Of a stretch of DNA of 64,000 nucleotides, positions 34,158-43,660 are shown piece by piece. Origin of the DNA: Actinacidiphila glaucinigra (GTDB lineage: Bacteria > Actinomycetota > Actinomycetes > Streptomycetales > Streptomycetaceae). The number at the start of each line of letters is the position of its first letter. Position 1 is the stretch's first letter. Below the pieces are notes generated by a model, which was not told the origin of the DNA, did no database searches, and saw only the letters and a list, made by a program, of their open reading frames with translations. A program made the position numbers and the translations under genes. The DNA is taken from positions 110,286 through 174,285 of the forward strand of contig NZ_FZOF01000019.1 of NCBI RefSeq assembly GCF_900188405.1, written 5' to 3'.

Positions 34158-35390
34158 GTGGCCGGTACCCCCGGAAGCCCAGGCACACCTGGCACCCCCG
34201 GCACACCGCGCGTACTGCGGGCGATGAACGACCGTGCCGCGCTCGACCTGCTCATCGAACACGGCCCGCTCTCCCGGACCCGGATCGGCAAGCTCACCGG
34301 CCTGTCGAAGCCCACCGCCTCCCAGCTGCTCGCCCGCCTGGAGGCGGCCGGGCTGGTCCTGGCCACCGGCACGACCGCCGGACGCCCGGGCCCCAACGCA
34401 CAGCTGTACGCGGTCAACCCCGCGGCCGCGCACGTCGCCGGCCTCGACGTGACGACCGAGCGCATCCGTGCCGCCGTCGCCGACATCACCGGCCGGGTGG
34501 CCGGCGGGTTCGAGCTCGCCACCCCCGGCCGCGGCCGGCGCGGGCAGGGCGGCGCCGTCGAGCAGGTCGTCCAGGCCGTCGACGGCGCGGTCAAGGCGGC
34601 CGGACTGCACCGCACCGACCTGCACCGGATCGTCGTCGGCACCCCCGGCGCCTTCGACCCCAGCACCGGCCGGCTGCGCTACGCCAGCCATCTCCCCGGC
34701 TGGCACTCCCCCACCCTGCTGGACGAGCTGGCCGCCGCCCTGCCCGTCCCCCTGGAGTACGACAACGACGTGAACCTCGCCGCCGTCGCCGAGCAGCGGC
34801 TCGGCGCGGCCCGGGACCACGACGACTTCGTCCTGCTGTGGAACGAGGAGGGCATCGGCGCGGCCATCGTGATCGGCGGCCGGCTGCACCGCGGCTGGAC
34901 CGGCGGCGCCGGCGAGGTCGGCTTCATGCCAGTGCCCGGGACGCCCCTGGTCCGGCACGTCGCCAAGGCCAACGCCGGCGGTTTCCAGGAACTGGCCGGC
35001 TGCAACGCGGTGCTGCGCATCGCGCGGGAACTGGGACTGACCGTACCGCGGGGGACGCAGGCCGAGGGTGCCTCGGCGCTGCTCGCCGCGGCGGCGGGGA
35101 CCGGTGACGGCGCGCACGCGGAACTGCTGAGACGCTTCGCCACCGGGCTCGCCATCGGGCTGGCCTCGCTGGTGACCGTCCTCGACCCCGGACTGATCGT
35201 CCTGGCCGGCGGGGTGATCGCCGCGGGCGGGGAGCCGCTGCGCTCCCTGGTCCAGTCCGAACTGGCCGAACTGGCCGTGCCCCGGCCCCGGCTGGTGCTC
35301 GGCGGCGTACCGGACGACCCCGTCCTGTCCGGCGCGCTGCAGAGCGCCCTCGCCACCACCCGCGACGAGGTGTTCGACACCTCCCGCTGA
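34158..35390 (+). CDS. csnR: ROK-family repressor CsnR
   Basis: 410-residue transcriptional repressor. A Gly-Thr-Pro repeat N-terminus (to about 18), a winged helix (RAALDLLIEHGPLSRTRIGKLTGLSKPTASQLLARLEAAGLV), then a ROK sugar-binding domain with EVGFMPVPG and GTPGAFDPSTG. The zinc CxCGxxGCxE cluster of catalytic ROK kinases is absent, as expected for a regulator. GTG with GGGAGGAC upstream. It is first in the csn operon and follows an operator palindrome, fitting autorepression relieved by glucosamine oligomers from chitosan. Named by synteny and operator with the S. coelicolor csnR system. Confidence 0.88.
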   Translation: MAGTPGSPGTPGTPGTPRVLRAMNDRAALDLLIEHGPLSRTRIGKLTGLSKPTASQLLARLEAAGLVLATGTTAGRPGPNAQLYAVNPAAAHVAGLDVTTERIRAAVADITGRVAGGFELATPGRGRRGQGGAVEQVVQAVDGAVKAAGLHRTDLHRIVVGTPGAFDPSTGRLRYASHLPGWHSPTLLDELAAALPVPLEYDNDVNLAAVAEQRLGAARDHDDFVLLWNEEGIGAAIVIGGRLHRGWTGGAGEVGFMPVPGTPLVRHVAKANAGGFQELAGCNAVLRIARELGLTVPRGTQAEGASALLAAAAGTGDGAHAELLRRFATGLAIGLASLVTVLDPGLIVLAGGVIAAGGEPLRSLVQSELAELAVPRPRLVLGGVPDDPVLSGALQSALATTRDEVFDTSR

Positions 35391-35505
35391 ACGCAACAGC
35401 CCACCCATCCCACCCACCCGCACACACAGCGGACGGACCCGCCCCGGGTCCCTCCGCCGGTCTCGCACACCCTCGAACCGCCCGAAGTCCCCCGGAGGAA
35501 GCGAA

Positions 35506-36843
35506 GTGTCCGGTTCCACCAAGACGGCCGCGGCCGCCGTCGCGGCCGCCGCCGCGATAACCCTGCTGACGAGCGCGTGCACAGGCTCCGCCAACAACAC
35601 CGCAGGCGACGACCCCAGCAAGGACGTGACCATCACCTTCTGGCACGGCTGGTCCGCGCCCAGCGAGGTGAAGGCGATCGACGCCAACGTCAAGGCCTTC
35701 GAGAAGGCCCACCCCAACATCCACGTCAAGGTGCAGGGCAACATCACCGACGACAAGATCAACCAGGCGCTGCGGGCCGGCGGCCCCAACGCCCCGGACG
35801 TCGTCTCCTCCTTCACCACCGACAACGTCGGCAAGTTCTGCTCGTCCAACGCCTTCGCCGACCTGGACCCGTTCCTGAAGAAGGCCGGCATCGACCCGGC
35901 CGCCACCTTCCCCAAGCCGATGCTGGAGTACACCCAGTTCGAGGGGAAGCGCTGCACGCTGCCGCTGCTCGGCGACGCCTACGGCCTCTACTACAACAAG
36001 GACGCCTTCAAGGCCGCCGGGATCGCCTCCCCGCCCAAGACGCTCTCGGAGTTCAAGGCCGACGCGGTCAAGCTCACCAAGAGCAAGGGCGACTCCTACT
36101 CCCAGCTCGGCTTCATGCCGAACTTCCACGGCTACGAGTCCACCACCACGCACCTGGCCGCGCAGTGGGGCGCGAAGTACTTCGACGCGGACGGCACGTC
36201 GAACGTCGCCAAGGACCCCGGTTTCGCGGCCATGTTCACCTGGCAGCAGGACATGGTGAAGGCGCTCGGCGGCTTCAAGAAGCTGGAGAAGTACCGGTCG
36301 GGCTTCGGTGACGAGTGGGGCGCCAAGAACCCCTTCCACACCGGCCAGGTGGCCATGGCCATCGACGGGGAGTGGCGGGCCGGCATGGCAAAGGAGGCGG
36401 GCACGAAGTTCGAGATCGGCGTCGCCCCCTTCCCCGTGCCGGACGACCAGGCCGACACCTACGGCAAGGGCTACCTGTCGGGCACGATCATCGGCGTCGC
36501 CAACACCAGCGCCAAGAAGAACGCGGCCTGGGAACTGGTGAAGTACATGGCCACCGACACCGACGCGGTGGTGGCCTTCTCCAACGCCATCCACAACGTG
36601 CCGTCCACGCTCGCCGCGCTCAAGTCGCCGGACCTGGACGCCGATCCGCTCTTCCGCACCTTCGTGGAGATCGCGCAGAACCCGAACAGCACCACCACCC
36701 CCGCCAGCGTCAACGGCGGCACCTACCAGCTGACCCTGCAGGACTTCGGCTACGCCTACGAGGCCGGCAAGCAGAGCGACCTGGCGGCGGGGCTCAAGGG
36801 CGTCGACGAGCAGGTCGACAAGGACATCGCGCAGGCCCGTTGA
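35506..36843 (+). CDS. csnE: Sugar ABC transporter substrate-binding lipoprotein CsnE
   Basis: 445-residue family 1 solute-binding protein anchored outside the cell. Signal with lipobox LTSAC (Cys about 25), then VTITFWHGWSAPSEVKAID typical of the family and a two-lobed fold to the end. GTG with GGAGGAAG 5 nt upstream. In S. coelicolor CsnE binds chitosan-derived glucosamine oligosaccharides; the same ligand is inferred here from operon order and the operator. It abuts csnF. Confidence 0.9.
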   Translation: MSGSTKTAAAAVAAAAAITLLTSACTGSANNTAGDDPSKDVTITFWHGWSAPSEVKAIDANVKAFEKAHPNIHVKVQGNITDDKINQALRAGGPNAPDVVSSFTTDNVGKFCSSNAFADLDPFLKKAGIDPAATFPKPMLEYTQFEGKRCTLPLLGDAYGLYYNKDAFKAAGIASPPKTLSEFKADAVKLTKSKGDSYSQLGFMPNFHGYESTTTHLAAQWGAKYFDADGTSNVAKDPGFAAMFTWQQDMVKALGGFKKLEKYRSGFGDEWGAKNPFHTGQVAMAIDGEWRAGMAKEAGTKFEIGVAPFPVPDDQADTYGKGYLSGTIIGVANTSAKKNAAWELVKYMATDTDAVVAFSNAIHNVPSTLAALKSPDLDADPLFRTFVEIAQNPNSTTTPASVNGGTYQLTLQDFGYAYEAGKQSDLAAGLKGVDEQVDKDIAQAR

Positions 36844-37790
36844 TGAGCGCCGTCCACCCGATGCTGAGGGCGAAGCGCCGCCGTGAGGCGCTTCGCATCC
36901 TCGCCTTCATGTCGCCCTGGCTGATCGGCTTCAGCGTCTTCTTCGCGTACCCGCTGGTCTCGACCGTCTACTTCTCCTTCATGAAGTACGACGGGTTCGC
37001 CGCCCCGACCTGGAACGGCGTCAGGAACTGGTCGTACGTCTTCAACGACTACCCGTTCTTCTGGCCGGCGCTGCGCAACACCCTGTGGCTGGTCGTGGTC
37101 ATGGTCAGCCTGCGGGTCGTGTTCGGTCTGGGGATCGGACTGCTGATCACGAAGATCAAGACCGGTGCGGGACTGTTCCGCACCGCCTTCTACCTGCCCT
37201 ACCTGGCCCCGCCGGTGGCCGCGACGATGGCCTTCGCCTTCCTGCTCAACCCCGGCACGGGACCCGTCAACCACCTGCTGGGCAAGGCCGGACTGCCGAC
37301 GCCCGGCTGGTTCAACGACCCGACGTGGTCCAAGCCGGCCCTCACGCTGCTGGCGCTGTGGGGCATCGGCGACCTCATGGTCATCTTCATGGCCGCGCTG
37401 CTCGACGTGCCCAAGGAGCAGTACGAGGCCGCCGAGCTGGACGGCGCCGGGCCCTGGGCGAGGTTCCGCTACGTCACGCTGCCGAACATCTCCCCCATCC
37501 TGATGTTCGCCGTCGTGACCGGCGTGATCCAGACGATGCAGTACTACACACAGCCCCTGGTCGCGGGGAAGGTCGCCAGCGGCGTCATCGGCGGCTCCGG
37601 CCAGCAGTTCGAGCCGGGCTACCCGGAGAAGTCCACGCTGACCCTGCCGCAACTGGTCTACAACCTCGGCTTCCAGCGCTTCGACACCGGCTCGGCCTGT
37701 GTGATCGCCCTCGTGCTCTTCGCGCTCGCCATGGCCTTCACCGCGCTCCTCATGCGCCGCCGCAGCGGCTTCCTGACGGCGGAGGACTGA
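36843..37790 (+). CDS. csnF: ABC sugar transporter permease CsnF
   Basis: 315-residue MalF-like permease with six helices. The EAA loop reads EAAELDGAGPWARFRYVTLPNI. The ATG shares one base with the csnE stop (TGATG). The N-terminus is basic and short, without the extra MalF N-domain. Pairs with CsnG; the ATPase is not encoded here and is probably the shared MsiK, as for other streptomycete sugar importers. Confidence 0.92.
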   Translation: MSAVHPMLRAKRRREALRILAFMSPWLIGFSVFFAYPLVSTVYFSFMKYDGFAAPTWNGVRNWSYVFNDYPFFWPALRNTLWLVVVMVSLRVVFGLGIGLLITKIKTGAGLFRTAFYLPYLAPPVAATMAFAFLLNPGTGPVNHLLGKAGLPTPGWFNDPTWSKPALTLLALWGIGDLMVIFMAALLDVPKEQYEAAELDGAGPWARFRYVTLPNISPILMFAVVTGVIQTMQYYTQPLVAGKVASGVIGGSGQQFEPGYPEKSTLTLPQLVYNLGFQRFDTGSACVIALVLFALAMAFTALLMRRRSGFLTAED

Positions 37791-37795
37791 CGCCC

Positions 37796-38701
37796 ATGAC
37801 CACCCACGCCACCCTCGCCCCCTCCGCCACGGCGCCCGCCACCGGTCTCCCCTCCGGTGCGCGGCGCGCCGCGGCCCGCAAGGCGGCGCTGCACTGGATC
37901 GCGGTGCACGCCCTCGGCATCGCCGCCGCGCTCTTCTTCGTCCTGCCGTTCGTCTTCGTCTTCCTCACCGCGGTGATGAGCGACAGCCAGGCCCTCACCC
38001 GCGACCTGTGGCCGAGGACCTGGGAGTGGGGCAACTTCACCACCGTCTGGGACACCCCCGGGTTCCTCACCTGGTGGCGCAACACCCTGCTGTACGCGGG
38101 CCTCGGCACGGTGCTGACCGTCGTCTCCAGCACGCCGGTCGCCTACGCGCTGGCCAAGTTCCGCTTCCGCGGCCGCAACCTGTCGATGATGCTCGTGATC
38201 TCCACGATGATGCTGCCCCCGCAGGTCGTCATCGTGCCGATGTACCTGTTCTGGGCGAAGCAGCTGCACATGTCGGGCACGCTGTGGCCGCTGATCATCC
38301 CGATGGCCTTCGGCGACGCCTTCAGCATCTTCCTGCTGCGGCAGTTCCTGCTGACCATCCCCAAGGAGTACACGGACGCGGCCCGGGTCGACGGCTGCGG
38401 CGAACTGCGCACGATGCTGCGTGTCGTGCTGCCGATGGCGAAGCCGGCCATCGCGGCGGTGGCGCTGTTCCAGTTCTTCTACTGCTGGAACGACTACTTC
38501 GGCCCGCAGATCTACGCGAGCGAGAACCCGGCGGCCTGGACCCTCAGCTACGGCCTGGAGTCCTTCAAGGGCGCCCACCACACCAACTGGAATTTGACGA
38601 TGGCCGCGACGGTGCTGGTCATGGCACCCGTGATCGTCGTCTTCTTCTTCGCGCAAAAGGCCTTCATCGAAGGCGTGACGTTGACGGGAGTCAAGGGATG
38701 A
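37796..38701 (+). CDS. csnG: ABC sugar transporter permease CsnG
   Basis: 301-residue MalG-like permease with six helices. The EAA-type loop is DAARVDGCGELRTMLRVVLPMAKPA. GGAGG lies about 10 nt upstream of the ATG, inside the end of csnF. The final TGA overlaps the ATG of csnH (ATGA), so the genes are coupled. Confidence 0.92.
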   Translation: MTTHATLAPSATAPATGLPSGARRAAARKAALHWIAVHALGIAAALFFVLPFVFVFLTAVMSDSQALTRDLWPRTWEWGNFTTVWDTPGFLTWWRNTLLYAGLGTVLTVVSSTPVAYALAKFRFRGRNLSMMLVISTMMLPPQVVIVPMYLFWAKQLHMSGTLWPLIIPMAFGDAFSIFLLRQFLLTIPKEYTDAARVDGCGELRTMLRVVLPMAKPAIAAVALFQFFYCWNDYFGPQIYASENPAAWTLSYGLESFKGAHHTNWNLTMAATVLVMAPVIVVFFFAQKAFIEGVTLTGVKG

Positions 38702-39960
38702 AGCTGGCGGTCGTGGGCGGCGGGTCCACGTACACCCCGGAACTCATCGACGGTTTCGCACGGTTGCGGGAGACGCTGCCGATCGAGGAGCTGGTCCTGG
38801 TGGACCCGGCCGAGGACCGGCTGCGGCTGGTCGGCGGGCTCGCCCGGCGGATCTTCGCCCGGCAAGGCCACCCCGGCACCGTGACCACCACCTCCGACCT
38901 GGACGCGGGCGTGGCCGGCGCGGACGCCGTACTGCTGCAGCTGCGCGTCGGCGGCCAGGCCGCCCGGGCGCAGGACGAGGCCTGGCCGCTGGAGTGCGGC
39001 TGCGTCGGCCAGGAGACCACCGGCGCGGGCGGCCTCGCCAAGGCGCTGCGCACGGTGCCGGTGGTTCTGGACATCGCCGAGCGGGTCCGCCGGGCCGCCC
39101 CGGATGCCTGGATCATCGACTTCACCAACCCGGTCGGCATCGTGACGCGCGCCCTGCTGCAGGCCGGCCACAGGGCCGTCGGGCTGTGCAACGTCGCCAT
39201 CGGCTTCCAGCGCAGGTTCGCCGGGCTGCTCGGCGTGACGCCCGAGCAGGTCCACCTGGACCACGTCGGCCTCAACCACCTCACCTGGGAACGCGGAGTC
39301 CGGATCGGCGGCCCCGAGGGCGAGGACGTCCTGCCGAAACTGCTCGCCGAGCACGCCGACGGCATCGCCGGCGACCTCCACCTGCCCCGCGCGGTGCTGG
39401 ACCGGCTGGGCGTGGTGCCCTCGTACTACCTGCGCTACTACTACGCCCACGACGAGGTCGTACGGGAGATGCGGACCAAGCCCTCCCGGGCCGCAGAGGT
39501 GGCCGCCATCGAGGCGGAACTGCTGGAGATGTACGGGGACGAGACCCTCGACGAGAAGCCGGAGCTGCTCTCCCGGCGCGGCGGGGCCTACTACTCCGAG
39601 GCCGCCGTGGCACTCGCCTCCTCCCTCCTGCGGGACACCGGCGACGTCCAGGTCGTCAACACACTCAACAACGGCACCCTCCCCTTCCTCCCCGACGACG
39701 CCGTCATCGAGGTCCCGGCCACCGTGGACGCGAACGGGACGCACCCGCTGCCCGTCCCGCCCCTGGACCCGCTGTTCGGCGGTCTGGTCGCGAACGTCAC
39801 CGCCTACGAGGACCTGGCGCTGACCGCCGCCGTGCACGGCGGCCGCGACCGGGTGTTCAAGGCCCTGCTGTCGCACCCCCTCGTCGGCCAGTACGAGTAC
39901 GCCGAGGCCCTGACCGACCGTCTGATCGCGCACAACCGGGAGCACCTCGCGTGGGCCTGA
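38698..39960 (+). CDS. csnH: GH4 family 6-phospho-glycosidase-like hydrolase CsnH
   Basis: 420-residue NAD- and metal-dependent glycoside hydrolase of family 4. The NAD-binding N-terminus is KLAVVGGGSTYTPELIDGF. Metal ligands are the Cys of LCNVAIGFQRRF and the His of HVGLNHLTW. GH4 enzymes cut by an oxidation-elimination route rather than classical acid/base attack, and typically act on 6-phosphorylated disaccharides. In this operon it would process imported, possibly phosphorylated, glucosamine oligomers together with CsnK. Confidence 0.88.
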   Translation: MKLAVVGGGSTYTPELIDGFARLRETLPIEELVLVDPAEDRLRLVGGLARRIFARQGHPGTVTTTSDLDAGVAGADAVLLQLRVGGQAARAQDEAWPLECGCVGQETTGAGGLAKALRTVPVVLDIAERVRRAAPDAWIIDFTNPVGIVTRALLQAGHRAVGLCNVAIGFQRRFAGLLGVTPEQVHLDHVGLNHLTWERGVRIGGPEGEDVLPKLLAEHADGIAGDLHLPRAVLDRLGVVPSYYLRYYYAHDEVVREMRTKPSRAAEVAAIEAELLEMYGDETLDEKPELLSRRGGAYYSEAAVALASSLLRDTGDVQVVNTLNNGTLPFLPDDAVIEVPATVDANGTHPLPVPPLDPLFGGLVANVTAYEDLALTAAVHGGRDRVFKALLSHPLVGQYEYAEALTDRLIAHNREHLAWA

Positions 39961-40967
39961 ACCCTCTCGTCGCCGACGGCGTGCTCGCCGTCGACGCCGG
40001 CAACAGCAAGACCGACGTGGCCCTCGTCGCCGCCGACGGGACGGTGCTCGGCACCGCCCGCGGCGGCGGGTTCCAGCCGCAGATCGTCGGCACCGAGGCG
40101 GCGGTCGAGGTGATCGCGCGCATCGTGGAGCGGGCCGCGGACGCCGCCGGCCTGTCCCCGCGGCCCGGCGAGCCGCTGGTGCGGCACGTCTCCGCGTGCC
40201 TGGCCAACGCCGACCTGCCCGTCGAGGAGCAGCAGCTCGAACTCGCGGTCCACGCCCGCGGCTGGGGCGAGGGCACCCGCGTCGCCAACGACACCTTCGC
40301 CCTGCTGCGCGCGGGCGTCGACGGGCCGCGCGGGGTCGCCGTGGTGTGCGGGGCCGGCATCAACTGCGCGGGCATGCTCCCGGACGGCCGTACGGCCCGC
40401 TTCCCGGCCATCGGCCACCTCTCCGGCGACTGGGGCGGCGGGGCGGGGCTTGCCGACGAGGCCCTGTGGTGGGCGGCGCGCGCCGAGGACGGCCGCGGCG
40501 GCGCCACCGCGCTCGCCGCCGCGCTCCCCGCGCACTTCGGGCTGACCTCGATGTACGCGCTGATCGAGGCGGTGCACCTGGGCCGTATCGCGGTCTCCCG
40601 CAAGCACGAGCTGACGCCGGTCCTCTTCGCTACCGCACAGGACGGCGACCCGGTCGCCCGGGCGATCGTGGAGCGGCAGGCCGAGGAGATCGTGGTCATG
40701 GCCACGGTCGCGCTGCGCCGGCTCGGCCTCCTCGACGAGGAGGCCGACGTCGTCCTCGGAGGCGGTGTGCTGGCCGCCCGTCACCCCCTGTTGATGGACT
40801 CCGTGACCGCCCTGCTGGCCGCTGCGGCGCCGAAGGCCGTCCCCAAGGTGGTCACCTCCCCGCCGGTGCTGGGCGCCGCCCTGCTGGGCCTGGACCGCAC
40901 CGGAGCGGCGGCCGAGGCGCACGCGCGGCTGCGGGCGCACTACGAATCGGTGGGCTCCGTGTCGTGA
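39951..40967 (+). CDS. csnK: Sugar kinase CsnK (BadF/BadG ATPase, GlcN/GlcNAc-kinase type)
   Basis: 338-residue ASKHA-fold kinase. The phosphate 1 loop is LAVDAGNSKTDVAL; a second ATP motif is VVCGAGINCAG; the adenosine loop is DVVLGGGVLAA. The group is that of N-acetylglucosamine/glucosamine kinases. GTG at 39951 overlaps the csnH stop by 10 nt, with GGGAG upstream. Likely phosphorylates imported glucosamine or its oligomers. Last gene of the csn operon; 216 nt separate it from glnX. Confidence 0.88.
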   Translation: MGLNPLVADGVLAVDAGNSKTDVALVAADGTVLGTARGGGFQPQIVGTEAAVEVIARIVERAADAAGLSPRPGEPLVRHVSACLANADLPVEEQQLELAVHARGWGEGTRVANDTFALLRAGVDGPRGVAVVCGAGINCAGMLPDGRTARFPAIGHLSGDWGGGAGLADEALWWAARAEDGRGGATALAAALPAHFGLTSMYALIEAVHLGRIAVSRKHELTPVLFATAQDGDPVARAIVERQAEEIVVMATVALRRLGLLDEEADVVLGGGVLAARHPLLMDSVTALLAAAAPKAVPKVVTSPPVLGAALLGLDRTGAAAEAHARLRAHYESVGSVS

Positions 40968-41183
40968 CCGGCGCGCACGCCGGGGGAACCGAACACACTC
41001 CCCCGTGCGTGGTGAGCTGCGAGCGGGCGGCGCGCGGGGGGACCCCACGGGCGGCAGACGGGCGGTGTCGGACGGCAAGATCCACGCAATCCCTGGGTGG
41101 ATGCCGGTGACGACGGCCATACTGCTGGTCATGGGCTCGTCGCGCGTACGCGCGGGCGAACGGGTCGGGGGGAGGGCCGGCAG

Positions 41184-42587
41184 GTGACACGGACGCCGAT
41201 GGAGACGGAGTCGCCGACCGTGCGGGGGGACACCCCCGCACCCGGCGGCAGGCGACCACGGGCGTGGGTGGAGCAACCACGCGCGTGGCGCGCCGCGGCC
41301 ACCACGGAACCGGGCAGGCTGCGCATCGTGGGCGCGCTGCTGGCCCTGCTCGTCGTCGCGTTCGGCGCGGTGACGGCCTGGCAGATCACCGAGCGCTCGG
41401 CCGCGGCCGACGACGTGATCCACCACAGCGGGCCGCTGAGCGCCCGCGCCGCGGACATCTACCGCTCGCTCGCCGACGCGGACGCCACCGCCGCCGGCGG
41501 CTTCCTCGCCGGCGGCGACGACCCCGAGCAGGACCGCGAGCGGTACGCCCGGGACATCGAGATCGCCTCGCGGAACATCGCCGAAGCGGCGGCCAGTTCC
41601 GAGGACTCCGCCCAGGCGCGGGCCCGCCTGGAGCGGCTGAACCAGCGGCTGTCGGTCTACACCGGCCTGGTCGAGCGGGCCCGCGCCAACAACCGCCAGG
41701 GCTTCCCCGTCGGCGGGGCGTACCTGCGGCGCGCCAACAGGATGATGAACGAGGAGATCCTCCCGGACGCCAAGCAGTTGTGGACGATCGAGACCGCGCG
41801 GCTGGGTGAGGACTACGAGGACGCCAAGGCCCTGCCGCTGGCCGCCTGGGCGCTCGGCGCCGTCGGGCTCGGCGCGCTGGTGTGGGCGCAGCGGCGCTCG
41901 TACCGGCGCACCCACCGGGTGTTCAACCCGGGCATGGTGGCCGGCACGGTGGCCACCGCCGTGGTGCTGCTGTGGCTGGTCGCCGGGCACGGCGTCGCCC
42001 GCGCGAAGCTCGACGAATCGTACGCGCACGGGGCGCAGTCGCTGCAGGTCCTCAACGAGGCCCGGATCCAGACCCTGCAGGCCCGGGGCAACGAGAATCT
42101 GACGCTCGTGGCCCGCGGCGGCGGGGACGCCTACAGCGCTGCCTACGACAAGCAACTGCAGGGCCTGGCGGGCACGGACGCCGACGGGAGGACGGGCCTG
42201 CTGGCGCAGGCACTCGACCTCGCCGACGACGACCGGGGCCGCAAGAGCATCACCTCGGCGATGGAGGCCGCGAAAGCCTGGTGGGGACTGCACGGCGAGG
42301 CCCGCACGAAGGACGACGAGGGCAACTACCTGGACGCCGTGGCCCAGACGATCGGCGGCACGTACGAGGACGGCAAGCGGCCCGAGCAGTACACCGGCTT
42401 CTGCTTCGACCAGGTCGACACCAACCTCGAACGTGCCGTCGCCCATGAGCAGCAGGAGTTCGAACGGGCCGCCGCCGACGGGCGCGGCGCGCTGGGCGGG
42501 CTGGTGCCGGGGGCCGCGGCTCTGGCGGTGCTCGGCGCCGCGGGCGCGGTGCTCGGCATCGGGCGCCGGCTGTCGGAGTACCGGTGA
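41184..42587 (+). CDS. glnX: Membrane sensor GlnX
   Basis: 467-residue membrane protein resembling mycobacterial GlnX (Rv0412c). Four helices lie near 48-68, 217-236, 250-270 and 439-458, separated by two extracellular, mostly helical loops (about 70-215 and 271-437), each like a four-helix-bundle sensor. In M. tuberculosis GlnX relays ligand binding by GlnH to the cytosolic kinase PknG. The same order glnX-glnH-pknG appears here, with one gene added before pknG. GTG chosen with GGGGGGAGGG about 9 nt upstream. It starts the signalling cluster and nearly abuts glnH. Confidence 0.85.
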   Translation: MTRTPMETESPTVRGDTPAPGGRRPRAWVEQPRAWRAAATTEPGRLRIVGALLALLVVAFGAVTAWQITERSAAADDVIHHSGPLSARAADIYRSLADADATAAGGFLAGGDDPEQDRERYARDIEIASRNIAEAAASSEDSAQARARLERLNQRLSVYTGLVERARANNRQGFPVGGAYLRRANRMMNEEILPDAKQLWTIETARLGEDYEDAKALPLAAWALGAVGLGALVWAQRRSYRRTHRVFNPGMVAGTVATAVVLLWLVAGHGVARAKLDESYAHGAQSLQVLNEARIQTLQARGNENLTLVARGGGDAYSAAYDKQLQGLAGTDADGRTGLLAQALDLADDDRGRKSITSAMEAAKAWWGLHGEARTKDDEGNYLDAVAQTIGGTYEDGKRPEQYTGFCFDQVDTNLERAVAHEQQEFERAAADGRGALGGLVPGAAALAVLGAAGAVLGIGRRLSEYR

Positions 42588-42604
42588 GCGGGGGGAGGCC
42601 GCTG

Positions 42605-43621
42605 ATGGGACGCGAGGAGCGTGGGTGGCGCGTGCGGGGCTGGGCGACCGTGGTCTCGGCGGCGGCGCTGGTCGCGGCCGCGGCGGCCGGCGCCGTGCTG
42701 CCGCTGCAGGACGGCAGGGACGGTGACGGCGGGCCGCGGGCCGGGACGACGGCCACGGGGGCACCCGCCGCCGCGCCGGGGAAGGCGTCGGCGGACGACG
42801 ACTGCGGCGGGCACCCGGAGGCGAGCCTGCGGCCGTCCTCCGCGAGCGGTCCGGCGGTCGAACGGATCAGGAAGCGCGGCAAACTCGTCATCGGTGTCGA
42901 CCAGAACGGCTACCGCTGGAGCTACCGCGACCCGGTCTCCCGGAAGATCGTCGGCTTCGACATCGACCTGGCCAAGGCCATCGCCAAGGACATCCTCGGC
43001 AGCGAGGACGCCATCCTCTACAAGACGGTGCCGACCGCCAAGCGCTTCGACGCCGTCAACAACCGCGACGTGGACCTGCTGGTGCGCACCGTGAGCATCA
43101 CCTGCGAACGGATCAAGGAGAAGCACATCGCCTTCTCCACCGCCTACTTCAAGGCGGGTCAGCAACTGCTGGTCCCCCGTCAGGGTTCGGCGGTCAAGGG
43201 GTTCGACGCCTCCGTGAAGGGGAAACGGATCTGCGTCGCCGAGGGGAGCACCGCTCAGGCCGAGCTGGACAAGGAGAAGGATCGGCTGCGGCCCCGCGTC
43301 CTCCTCGTGGCGAACCAGCTGGACTGCCTGGTGATGCTGCAACTCGGCGAGGCCGACGCCGTCTTCACCGACAACGCGCTCGCCGCCGGCCAGGCCGCCC
43401 AGGACCCGGCGGTGCGGCTGGTGGGCAGGCCGGTCACCACCGAGTACTACGGCGTGGCGATGAACGAGCAGGACACCGACCTGGTGCGCCGGGTCAACAA
43501 GGTGCTGGAGGACTACCGCAGCGGTGGCCCGGACAGCCATTGGATGCAGGCGTACCGTACCTGGCTGGAGGCGGACCTTCCCGGCATCGAGGGGCCGCCG
43601 GAACCGCTCTACAAGGACTGA
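42605..43621 (+). CDS. glnH: Amino-acid binding protein GlnH (solute-binding family 3)
   Basis: 338 residues from ATG 42605: short basic N-terminus, hydrophobic segment (VVSAAALVAAAAAGAV), Thr/Ala linker, then the family 3 domain from RIRKRGKLVIGVDQNGYRW, including GFDIDLAKAIAKDIL and DLLVRTVSITCERIKEKHIAFS. It would bind Glu, Asp, Gln or similar outside the cell and pass the signal to GlnX. Unlike the mycobacterial lipoprotein, there is no lipobox cysteine, so it is either membrane-tethered or released. GGGGGAGG 6 nt before ATG 42605 decides the start; GTG 42584 overlapping the glnX stop is the alternative. Confidence 0.85.
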   Translation: MGREERGWRVRGWATVVSAAALVAAAAAGAVLPLQDGRDGDGGPRAGTTATGAPAAAPGKASADDDCGGHPEASLRPSSASGPAVERIRKRGKLVIGVDQNGYRWSYRDPVSRKIVGFDIDLAKAIAKDILGSEDAILYKTVPTAKRFDAVNNRDVDLLVRTVSITCERIKEKHIAFSTAYFKAGQQLLVPRQGSAVKGFDASVKGKRICVAEGSTAQAELDKEKDRLRPRVLLVANQLDCLVMLQLGEADAVFTDNALAAGQAAQDPAVRLVGRPVTTEYYGVAMNEQDTDLVRRVNKVLEDYRSGGPDSHWMQAYRTWLEADLPGIEGPPEPLYKD

Positions 43622-43660
43622 CGGGCAGCACGGGGACCGGCGGGAGAGAAGGAAGGTGCG

